Source of the DNA: Steinernema hermaphroditum
Taxonomy: Eukaryota; Nematoda; Chromadorea; Rhabditida; Steinernematidae
Direction: 5' to 3'
DNA length: 64,000 bases
Assembly: GCA_030435675.1 (NCBI GenBank)
Contig: CM059624.1
Span: forward strand, 14,594,769-14,658,768
Shown here: piece by piece, positions 55,067 through 64,000 of the stretch
Numbering within the stretch: position 1 is the stretch's first letter
Layout of the letters: the number at the start of each line of letters is the position of its first letter
Made by a program: the position numbers and the translations under genes
Notes under the pieces: model-generated
Databases searched by the model: none
Told to the model about the DNA's origin: nothing
What the model saw: the letters and a program-made list of their open reading frames with translations, nothing else

Positions 55067-56432
55067 TACTAAGTACTTGTTCAGGAATATCCTGCTCTTT
55101 TCATTTACTGCGCTGCTTCAATGCTTTGTTTGTAAAAATATGCCGAGAATTGCAGTCGTCTTTCCTTCGAGCTAGTGGAGCGGACTTCTAGCAAAATTTC
55201 GGCTTGACTTAGCAGCGAGGGCCGTATTGCCAGTATTCGACGTTTCATTTAAGATCACAAAGTCTACATCAAGCTATCGAGATTTTGGACTAAAAAGTCC
55301 AAAGATGTGTTTTACACAAATTGAAGACAAAGACCTAAGTGCATACGCCAGATCTATTTTTACACTCTAGATCAATTAGTGAGGTCTTTCATTTGTGCCC
55401 CCAGCGATCGGTCGGGTCGTCCACTCGCTCTCTCTCTGAGGCTGTCTGAGCCGATTGAGTTGAGTGAGCGGTCGTTCTCGGCCGTCGTTGTTGGCGCAAT
55501 GATCGCCCCGGCTCCCAGAAGGCCTGGAACACCAGGGAGCCGTAGTTCCACCGTCTTGCCAAGAACTCGCGCCGCCAGAGAAGCCGAAGAAGCGTTGCAA
55601 CTCCGAAGTCCGCGCCGCCAGCCGAACCGAAGATGCCCCTCCGTTCCGTTCGCTGTTCTCCGCCGCCGTGCCTCTTCCGGAATCAACTCTTCACGACTTC
55701 GACGCCCGTGCATACTGATGGGAACGTTGGATTCTCTTCGGATTCGTCTGCTCCACCGAAACCAGAAGAAAATCAGCGGCTACGGTGTGACTTTGTTCTT
55801 CTTTGTGCATTTATGAGACGTCCTGCACGGCGTAAGCCGTTGATTCGGGAAGATAAATCGTGTAAATCGATCAATTAGTGGGCCAAATTTTAGCCGGAGG
55901 GTAGGTACACATATCCATGTCTTATACCTACCTTCAGCCGGATCGGTTTGTGGTAATGTTAAGTCACTTACCTGCTAAACCAACTTATGAGTTTTTGCGA
56001 GTGTATTTCTCGTATGAAAGACGTCATATATGCATATCTCCAGGGCATACGCCATATCAAAGGCTTACACCTTGCGAGGTGTCTCATATATGCACAAGAG
56101 TCAGATTGTCACATCGTAGTCGTCGGTCTCCTTCTGGCTTCTTCCGGCAAAGGGCACGGCATCAGAGTAGAACACAGCACATCAGAGTACGTTCTTTTAC
56201 CGATACTACAAGAACACCCTTTGCCTCCAAAGAGCTGTTCCCGAATTTCTCGTTCTTCTCGTAAAAGATGCCACGATTTTAGCAACTTCTGCCTGCGTTT
56301 TGACGGTTTCCTATTGTTCCAGCATTTCTGACGCACAACGTGGCCTTTCCTCCAAATACCGCGCCCATATCTTTTGTCATTTCGACTCACAAAAATATAA
56401 GAAAAGAGCATCACAGAAAGAAGAGATGCAGC
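55067..56432. other. Gap of about 1.35 kb with R1 element
   Basis: Contains the R1 copy 55385-55870. Otherwise nothing recognised except a TATA box (AATATAAG, about 56396) 37 bp before the M13-5 start. Confidence 0.5.
55385..55870 (+). repeat. Dispersed repeat family R1, longest copy
   Basis: The head 55385-55520 (CCCAGCGATCGGTCGGGTCG, CTGAGGCTGTCTGAGCCG, GTCGTTGTTGGCGCAATGAT) is shared with 14135, 16860 and 35040. The tail (GAAGCCGAAGAAGCGTTGC..., GCCGTTGATTCGGGAAGATA) is shared with 43170-43680. Confidence 0.7.
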
Positions 56433-58933
56433 ATGATTCGTCTCATCGCTTTCGTGGCGCTCTCCGCTCTGACAGTCTCTGGGCTCGGGCACTTAAATGT
56501 CACAGACGCTTCTTCCCGGCGTCCTCATCTTCGCGTGAACCGGCAACCCTGCAGGGACTATTCCGAAGCCGTATGCGTCGGTAGGATATCCCCGTCAACA
56601 CGGCTTAAGCAGACCTACGCACGTCTGACGGCCACTGCTTTCATAAACTATACTCTAGACGATGTGACCGAAGAACTTTATCAGACTGTTAAGGTACGTT
56701 GTGGACAGAGATTTGCACGAATGAATCAGTCAGCTTCAATCAATATTTATCTTCTTGTAGGACTATTCCCGAGAACCTAACTGTATACAGAATACAAAAG
56801 TGATAAGTATTCTACCCGGTGACCTGGGCAAGCAAACTGCGTATGGAATCACTGTATACACTGCTAAGATTCATCCCGAAGCGAAAGTTATCGAAATTCG
56901 TTATGACGCTAAGAGAAGTAAAGAAACTTGGCTAATCCTTTTTTAAATGGTATCCGCTTAGCAAGTTCAACACCACCTTCGCCGCAATTTCGGAGACATG
57001 GACATAGCCTTGTTAGGTCATCGTATGCAAATCTTCCCGGAAACATAAAAGACTTCGCTTCTTCATATTTTCGAACTGTTGACTTTGAAAATCGTTTCAA
57101 TATCAGCGAGTTCGATGTCGCCTACGAGAAGGACGTCTACTACAGGATTGGCTTTCAAGATCGCTCCTTCAAGTCGTTTCTCAGTGAGGAGGAACTGATC
57201 GAAACAGACATTCGGACACCTAAGCAGCGCAATTATATAACACATCCGGTGAGTTCTATATCGCATGAGCTATAATAAAAGCAACTTTTCAGATTACCTA
57301 TTTGCAGCATTCTTTCGCATCGCGAGCCTATTCAAACCTTCTCATTTCTTCAATTCTACTCAAAAAAGATCCCACATTGGTGCACAATCCTGAGTTGGTT
57401 GCAGAGTTGAGGACAATGGCAAAGAATATTCTGGAGGAGATTCGAATTCATATTGACGTAAGCATCAACAAAGTCAACAAAAAACGTCAGGGTACTCGAT
57501 ACGAATCGGAACAGGACAGGGAGCCAAAAGGGGTCCTGTGCCGGTACAATTGTCTCACGGCACCGGCGCGAAAGAGCGCAGACGAACAGAGAAAAGGTCG
57601 AATGCCGCTTGGACACACACATCGCTTCTCTGTTCGTCTGCAGAGAGACAAAAGGGCGTTTTTGGGTTTGCAGTTAAGGTCGTAATAAGGAACCCGGTAT
57701 TTTCAGGCTTAGGGTTCCAAAAAAAGTTTGGTTATTCAAAATTACCGAAAGTTTATCACCCAATTGCTTCGATGCCCTGATATAATAATGATTTTTCGAC
57801 TTACGAAAATAACTTCGTTCAGGAAGTGAATTGGATTAGTCCGGCATCAAAAGAAAAACTAAAAAATATCCACACACTTGACGACTTCATATTCGGGCCC
57901 TCTGAGAAATTCTTGAATGAAACGATGGTGGACACTGCTTTGCAGTTCTATCAGGACTACTTCAGGAAGATGAGACCTTTCATGGAGGATATCATGAAAA
58001 GGTGCATTTTCTTCAGTAAATAGTACAAATTTATGACTTTCAGCTTCGGATATCTCTCAGTGAATGAATGCAAGCCTGTTTACTACGACAGAGTCTTCAG
58101 AGTGGCTGATGCAGCATTCCGACTGTATTACAGATACGATTTCGGTCATTACGGCGACAAGGCTCCATATAGTTTGAGCTTCTTCGCAAATAATGCATTT
58201 AATAATAATCTTGAAAATAAGTTGGTGAGCATACTCCTTATCTCATTTAAAAGCAACGGCTATCCTAGGTATTTGGCTATCCTTATATCTTCGGTTATCA
58301 CCGTCGTCATCACACTCTAGGCTACTTGTACGGCAGCATAGGCCGTGTGATCGCTCACGAGATATTCCACTCCTACGGTGTCAGGCGAATCCTGACCGAC
58401 GGTGTCAAGGATGTCTTCGATAATCGCATTTATCAGTCAGGAATTTCTTGCGTTAGGAACTACTATGGTAGCTTTGCTCATCCTCAGTTTGGAGCGCCAA
58501 ACGGCACCTTGAAGGCAAACGAAGGGTTCGCTGATTTACACGCGGCTAGGGCTATTTATGGTCTGGTCACACGTGGGAACCTGATGTAAACCTATATTTC
58601 ACCGATGCTTGAGAAACTCCCTGTTTCAGGGACTACAATAGCACCCATCAGAGCCCCATCAGGAATATTCACGCTGTCGTGAGGGGTGTGTTTTATGGAA
58701 TGGCCGGTTTCGACTGTGATGCATACTTGAACGAGCGGGCAAATCCCGAACTGGAAAGGGCAAATTTGCTTAATATTCCTCATCCTCGGTCGTCGATTAG
58801 AATGAACGCTATCTTCAAGCAACTCCCCGTGTTCACTAAAATGTTCCGGTGCAAGCCTGGAGACGCGAACTATCGAGCAGACAATCTCTGCAACGCTTTC
58901 CCTACCATACGAAAACCTAAACTCTTGTCGTGA
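56433..58933 (+). CDS. Secreted M13 metallopeptidase 5 (second subfamily)
   Basis: Eight exons: 56433-56693, 56761-56917, 56962-57248, 57293-57457, 57823-58001, 58044-58224, 58269-58585, 58630-58933; 616 aa in frame. Start chosen at MIRLIAFVALSALTVSG (signal peptide) rather than an in-frame ATG 31 codons upstream. PCRDYSEAVC is the N-terminal motif. HExxH is AHEIFHSYG, the third ligand lies in NEGFADLHAA, and HPRSSIRMN holds the substrate-binding His/Arg. One extra intron splits the last exon after RGNLM compared with M13-1 to 3 and M13-6. Intron 4 is 365 bp and carries a hairpin element. Confidence 0.9.
57490..57670. repeat. Hairpin element in M13-5 intron 4
   Basis: GCAGACGAACAGAGA and its exact inverse TCTCTGTTCGTCTGC lie 40 bp apart. 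A further pair, GGTCCTGTGCCGGTAC / CACGGCACCGGCGCG, flanks the left side. The GAGCGCAGACGA core matches the hairpins in other M13 introns. Confidence 0.65.
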
Positions 58934-59664
58934 TACTGTTATAATACCTTTTTGAATTTATTGATCTTTTCATTTGCTGTGCTGCTCCAATGCTTTGTTC
59001 ATAATATGATAATAAACATACTCATAATCGCATAATTTCGGTGTTCCGTTTATGACGGGAGGTCTTATTTCTGTACCTGTATAAATGTAGTCTGCTGCAT
59101 AAATATAGGGCCACCCTGTCTTTTCAAGGTTTTTAAGAAAATCAAATCCCCATCAGCACATGAAAGCACGTGAACGAGCAACTCTTTACGCCTGTCTTCA
59201 CCGAATTTCGACAAAATTGGACTCTACTTCTCGGAGATAAGACGGAATCATCCTGAAGAACCGAAATGAAGGCATGGCACAAAGGCGCTTCGTGCTTCAC
59301 TGGGACTCGAAAGAGTCCCTTCAGCATAATGTGGACCAAACTCAGAAGAAACATTTTCGATGTCTGGGCAGGTCCAAAGCCCAGGCAACGATTCGGCGCT
59401 TCAGGAGTTACACCAGAGAAATAATCAATCGACCTAAAATTTCGATCGGGAATACCACGTAGCAAAAACGTTCTTCATTTTTCTTGGTAAATGGTGCTAT
59501 TTTCGGTAAATGATGACTCAAAATTTTCAGACAACACTTCGTCCTTCTTCCGATTTTATTATTCATTGCTGAATTCCGTGACATTATGTGTACAAAGGCA
59601 CGGCCTCCTTCCTTGACATTTCAGCTCCTTTCCCAATCGAAAGGTTACGCTAAAGGCTGCTGTT
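58934..59664. other. Gap of about 0.7 kb
   Basis: No gene recognised. M13-6 lacks the TATA box seen about 38 bp upstream of the other five starts. Confidence 0.4.
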
Positions 59665-62585
59665 ATGAGTGGTTTGCTAACGATTCTGCTGCTGTCAACC
59701 GCTATTGCCTTTGGCTTTAATAGCGAACTGGATTTCCTTGACGAAGGCCTAGCGCCCTGGGACACTCGAGACATTCTTTATTCTGGCCCCGATCCCTGCG
59801 ACGACGTCTCTAAGTTCGTCTGTTCAAAGCAGTCACTCTCTGTAAAGCTCCAAGAGGAGTACCAGAAGAGAATCGACTATATTTTTAAAGATTACCCGCT
59901 GGATGATGTAACCAAAGAACTCTATGATTCCCTGAAGGTAGGCGCAAGGAAGAGAAAGCCATACAATTCGATACTCAGGATGCCGAAGATGAGACGAAGA
60001 ACTGCAATTGGAATCCTGTAGTGCAGGAAGGGAGAGGAAAGGCTGCATATTTGGGATACTTGGCTGCTTATGGATTGGGAGATATCTTGGCTAGAATTAG
60101 GGTTGGCGTGAAGGTTATTGAAGTTAGAGCTAGGGATATGAGTAGGTTTCGTTTTCCCTATCCCTATCCCTATCCCTATCCCTATCCCTATCCCTATCCC
60201 TATCCCTATCCCTATCCCTATCCCTATCCCTATCCCTATCCCTATCCCTATCCCTATCCCTATCCCTATCCCTATCCCTATCCCTATCCCTATCCCTATC
60301 CCTATCCCTATCCCTATCCCTATCCCTATCCCTATCCCTATCCCTATCCCTATCCCTATCCCTATCCCTATCCCTATCCCTATCCCTATCCCTATCCCTA
60401 TCCCTATCCCTATCCCTATCCCTATCCCTATCCCTATCCCTATCCCTATCCCTATCCCTATCCCTATCCCTATCCCTATCCCTATCCCTATCCCTATCCC
60501 TATCCCTATCCCTATCCCTATCCCTATCCCTATCCCTATCCCTATCCCTATCCCTTAGACCTCTCTTATTATTATTATTACAGCTATACCACGACAAGAA
60601 CATGATACTATAACGACTAGATTCCGAGACCTTCCCAGAGACATGAGAGTATTTGTTTCAACATTTTTCGGACTCCTTGACTTTGAAAATCGGTTCGACA
60701 TCGACGACTTCGATGTGATCTACGAGAAGGGCATTAATTTTGATGAAAGAGCATTCAAATCACTGTATAGTGACGGAATATTGCCGAGTTCGGTCAGCAA
60801 TAATGTGACGAATTCTGAAAAAAATGAATCTATGGTAGGAAGTAATCACTGTTTATGGATCTGGGAAATGTTTTAGATCATGACTTTTCAAAAGTCTAAA
60901 TTTCTTGGAGCCTATACGAATCTTCTTATTTCATCCGTTCTCCTCAAAGTTGATCCTAAGCTGGTCCACGACCGCGATCTTGTTGGTGATTTGAGGGCGA
61001 TTACCAAGAATATTCTGTCAGAAATCGAGCGCCATTTCGAGGTGAGCACTAGTTTCGAAGTTTGATGAACAGTACGTCTATAGGAGATAACCTGGATAAG
61101 CCAAGAATCCAAAGACAAACTAAAAAACCTTCATACGATCGATGACTATATATTCGGACCATCTGAAAAGTTCCTCAATCAGACGATGGTGGATACAGCG
61201 TTGAAGTTCTTTCAGGAGTTCTTCAGAAAATCACGACCATTTAGTGAAAGGAACATGAAAAAGTAAGATCAAAAAACAGGTAAGTGAAACATCAGTATTT
61301 TGTTTTAGGCTGGGCGTCCCTCTGGAATGCAAAGTTCCCTACTACGAGGCAATGTTCCGAATGGCTGACCAGGCTTTTCAACTCTACTATGATTATGATT
61401 TTGAACACTACAAACCAATGTATGATGCCTTCAGTTTTTATGATTGCAACGCATACAATGCTTTGTTGGAGAAGAAGTTGGTAAGTGGTTTGACAGTTTT
61501 GACTGTTCGCGAGGAACGGTGCGAAGAGAGCGCAGACGACGGGAGACAAGGGACATGTGGCAAAAGACACGCGGTTTCCTCTGATATGAGTGAGTGGATG
61601 ACTCGAGTCGGACAAAGGGTCCTGACATAGACATGACCTTTGTCTCTCATCTTCCGCGCTGTCTTCGCACCGGTTCTCGTGAACAGTTTCTAACAGTAAG
61701 TTAGATGACGTCCGATGCTAGGTCCGATACAAGTGATCCTAACGAATTTGGTCTAGCTCTTTTGCAAAACAGACAGGCTAGTTTATGTGCCTTTAACCCC
61801 CTAGCACACCCTTCATCCGTTCCAGAACAGGCCTAATCTATGGTTGTGGCCATGGTCGATGCGGTCTAAGTCATGGGCACAGCAGTGGTTGCAACGTTCA
61901 GAACTTTTCGCACGCATACATAACCATGACCATCCAGCCAGCGCTTCCAACCAACGACTAAAGAAATATCCCTTTTCAGGTCTTTGGTCTACCAATGATC
62001 TATGGCTATCGTCGCCACTTACCACTGGGCTATCTCTATGGCAGCGTCGGTTTGTTGATAGCCCACGAAACGTTCCATTCCTATGGAACATCTCAAATTA
62101 ATGTCAACGGTGTGGACGACGTCTTCAGCAGTTCCATCTACCAGTCGTCCATATCCTGCATTAAGGACTACTATGGCAGCTTTGTTGATTCGAAATTCGG
62201 AAAGCCAAATGGTACGAGGAAGGCGAACGAAGGCTTCGCTGATCTCCATGCTGGTCGGACCATAGTTAGGCTCATTAAGCGTGGAAACTTGAGACATACG
62301 TGGCTTTCTTTGCCTGCTGTGCGAAAGGACCTCAAAGACGCTTTTCTTGGGATCGCCAGCTTCGACTGTGAGTCTTACCGTAAGGAACAAGAAGACGATG
62401 ATTACCGAAAGAAGTCAGTAGAAAAGATCCATCCTCGTAGCTCGATTCGCATGAATGCGATCTTAAAGCAAATGCCCGAGTTCACTGAATTATATCACTG
62501 TCAGCCAGGAGATAGGAACTATAGAACTGAAGAAATCTGTGATGCGTTCCCTGTCCACCATCCATCTGTGTGGTTCCAAAAGTAA
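59665..62585 (+). CDS. Secreted M13 metallopeptidase 6
   Basis: Exons 59665-59937, 59979-60141, 60584-60834, 60877-61041, 61084-61262, 61309-61480, 61980-62585 give 602 aa. Signal peptide MSGLLTILLLSTAIAFG; PCDDVSKFVC motif; CNAYNALLEKKL retains the Asn-Ala-Tyr substrate motif of neprilysin better than the paralogues. Active site AHETFHSYG; third zinc ligand NEGFADLHAG; HPRSSIRMN; ends LCDAF-like ICDAFPVHH. It is the most divergent member and has the single last exon of the first subfamily. Intron 2 holds the (CCCTAT)n array and intron 6 (about 500 bp) a hairpin element. Confidence 0.9.
60156..60555. repeat. (CCCTAT)n hexamer array in M13-6 intron 2
   Basis: About 66 perfect tandem copies over 400 bp with no interruption visible. 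It lies between donor GTAGGT (60142) and the acceptor before 60584. The unit is not the nematode telomere hexamer TTAGGC. Confidence 0.97.
61502..61688. repeat. Hairpin element in M13-6 intron 6
   Basis: CTGTTCGCGAGGAACGGTGC, GAGCGCAGACGACGGGAGAC on the left is mirrored by GTCTCTCATCTTCCGCGCTG, GCACCGGTTCTCGTGAACAG on the right. Arms are about 50 bp with about 80 percent match. Confidence 0.75.
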
Positions 62586-63097
62586 AATGTCGGTCATAGC
62601 TGCAATAAATGTATCTATCGGCAATTCGAAAACTGTCGAAAATACCGGATAGTGAAAACTGGATAACAGACATCATGATAGACAGCCATCCTCACTTATG
62701 AACTGCCCATGGACAGTCATGGATAGGGCTGGAGGTCCATGGCTGTCCATGATCGATGTGTCCATCGCGATCACCTTATCCATTCCTCCGAAAGTATACA
62801 ATTGCGTCACTTTCCGGACGGAAATTGGATTTTGCAGCAGCAGTGGGCGCTGTTTCATGGGTTGAAATCAACAACGGCTGCCTGTCGCGACATCTCTTTG
62901 GCTTTGGGAGAAACTGTTTTGACCGCGAAATTCTCGCTAATTGAACGCCGTTAATTACTTCGTGTAGAGCGTCAAAGCAAGGTCAAAATCATGCCAGGTT
63001 GGAGTGCCTGACGACCTTCATTCAAAAATAATGGGACGAATTGAGCCAGAAGACACACAATTTCACAATGCGTTTCAATGCCTCTATTTTCTCTTTT
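62586..63097. other. Gap with a short inverted repeat
   Basis: CATGGACAGTCATGG at 62707-62725 and CCATGGCTGTCCATG at 62737-62752 form a small hairpin. No gene seen. Confidence 0.4.
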
Positions 63098-63136
63098 AGC
63101 GATGCATTTTTGCATTAAAGATCCGTCGTATAAAGG
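63098..63136 (+). promoter_or_regulatory. F-box-like gene 5 promoter module
   Basis: AGCGATGCATTTTTGCAT, then GATCCGTCGTATAAAGGC, with the TATA box about 44 bp before the ATG. Confidence 0.75.
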
Positions 63137-63172
63137 CTAAACCAGACGTTTTTCTGCACAACGGATAAGCTA

Positions 63173-64000
63173 TGAACGCCCTACCTTTGATGTTCTACGA
63201 CGAAGTCATCCAACGACTCCATATATGTGACATCGGACGTCTTAAGCTCTCTTCAGGATACTGGTCATCTATAGCCAAAACTCATTACTCCAAGCGTCGC
63301 GAACTAGAACTTTTGTTGATCTGGAACGGTGGACGCACTAGCATAGGCTTGGAGCTTTATGCTTCAGGAAGAGTAGTGCCTTTCAAGTTAGACTTCAAGT
63401 ACGACCGAATCGTGTCTATTGAGTTTAATGAGATACCAACCGTTAACACTGAGGAAAAGACGCTGCAACACTTCCGAAAGAAAACGCTGCCAATGATTCG
63501 GTCAATTGCTAGTTACTGCGCATTGGATGCATTCGCGAATGCTTTTTACCAACGAAAACATGTTACCCTCCACTCAGACAAACTACACGACGTCATCTTT
63601 GATGGACTAAAAGAATGTACTGGCCTGTCGAGCATCGATGTCTATGACTATGGAGAAAAGTGCTATGAGTTCACAAGACGCCAGATCGAATGTGGTAGTT
63701 TGAGATGCCTGACTTTAAGGGACAACACATGGCCAGCGGAGTTCCAAGACTTGATCAAAGTCTTCGTGAAATCACCCAACTTTAGGCACCTTGATATAGA
63801 TGATTCCAATCTGAGATTGGACTTCGACATGGTGGCCTTTGTGTTCGATCTCTTTTTCAGAGGAGAACCGACTTCTTTCTCTCTTAAAGGAAATCCGTCC
63901 TTCCCCACAAACGAGCTGAAATCTCTCTACCCTCACTTCGTGAATAGTAACTACTGCTTCGCTGATATGTCAACCACCGTTTGGAACGTACCCCTGACAA
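63173..64000 (+). CDS. F-box-like family protein 5, truncated by window edge
   Basis: Open from ATG 63173 to the window end, 276 codons without a stop; the family length (about 290) suggests only some 15 codons are missing. N-terminus LPLMFYDEVIQRLHICDIGRL, SGYWSSIAKTHYSKRREL, FRKKTLPMIRSIASYC, FDGLKECTGLSSIDVYDYGE and FDLFFRGEPTSFSLKGNPSFP follow the family. It carries a short insertion around HVTLHSDKLHD. No intron. Confidence 0.75.

Noticed and set aside
59142..59465. Possible transposase fragment upstream of M13-6
   Set aside because: No transposase motif (DDE/D or helix-turn-helix) could be seen in either strand.
60156..60555. Interstitial telomere repeat
   Set aside because: The unit CCCTAT is not the nematode telomere hexamer (TTAGGC/GCCTAA).
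60021..60605. Long frames of Pro-Tyr (plus) and Arg-Asp (minus) repeats
   Set aside because: They are translations of the (CCCTAT)n array, which lies in an intron of M13-6 between good splice sites.
1..64000. CRISPR array, bacterial operons or horizontal transfer
   Set aside because: No spaced direct repeats of CRISPR type exist. All recognised genes have nematode-style introns or nematode-type families, and base composition shows no obvious foreign block.

Overview
The window is genomic DNA of a nematode. The genes have many short introns (mostly 38-60 bp, ending in TTTCAG or TTTAG). Several start codons lie a few bases after a splice-acceptor-like TTTCAG, as expected for spliced-leader addition. 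The gene families (expanded secreted M13 peptidases, CAP proteins, single-exon F-box-like genes) are typical of worms. The genus cannot be fixed from sequence alone; a free-living or entomopathogenic group such as Steinernema is only an impression.

Layout. 1-11.4 kb, all minus strand: a mitochondrial-type glycerol-3-phosphate acyltransferase (3' end outside the window), two eIF4E genes plus an eIF4E relic, an ER-type GPAT3/4 acyltransferase lying between them, and a 530-aa protein I do not recognise. 12.5-19.1 kb, minus: three secreted CAP/SCP proteins, with an F-box-like gene inserted in the last intergenic gap. 21.5-27.8 kb: a C-type lectin, a frameshifted F-box-like gene bracketed by a duplicated piece of the lectin 3' end, and an MFS sugar transporter whose first intron carries another F-box-like gene on the opposite strand. 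29.4-33.5 kb, minus: splicing factor SF3A3 and a coiled-coil protein. 35.2-36.1 kb: a fourth F-box-like gene. 38.4-40.0 kb: a coiled-coil/zinc-finger gene, with a paralogue at 50.6-51.6 kb. 40.3-62.6 kb, plus: six tandem M13 (neprilysin-like) peptidase genes in two subfamilies; one is a chimera and one carries a single-base frameshift. A fifth F-box-like gene runs off the right edge.

Themes. Housekeeping genes (eIF4E, SF3A3, GPATs) seem to use trans-splice acceptors at their 5' ends. Most secreted-protein genes and the F-box-like genes instead have a TATA box about 37-46 bp before the ATG. The five F-box-like genes also share a GCGATGCAT...TGCAT element upstream of the TATA box. Introns and gaps hold a tRNA-derived SINE family, several inverted-repeat (MITE-like) elements, a dispersed repeat family, minisatellites and a 400-bp (CCCTAT)n array. 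All exon joins were worked out by hand from splice signals, reading frame and comparison among paralogues; for most genes the summed exon length is a multiple of three.
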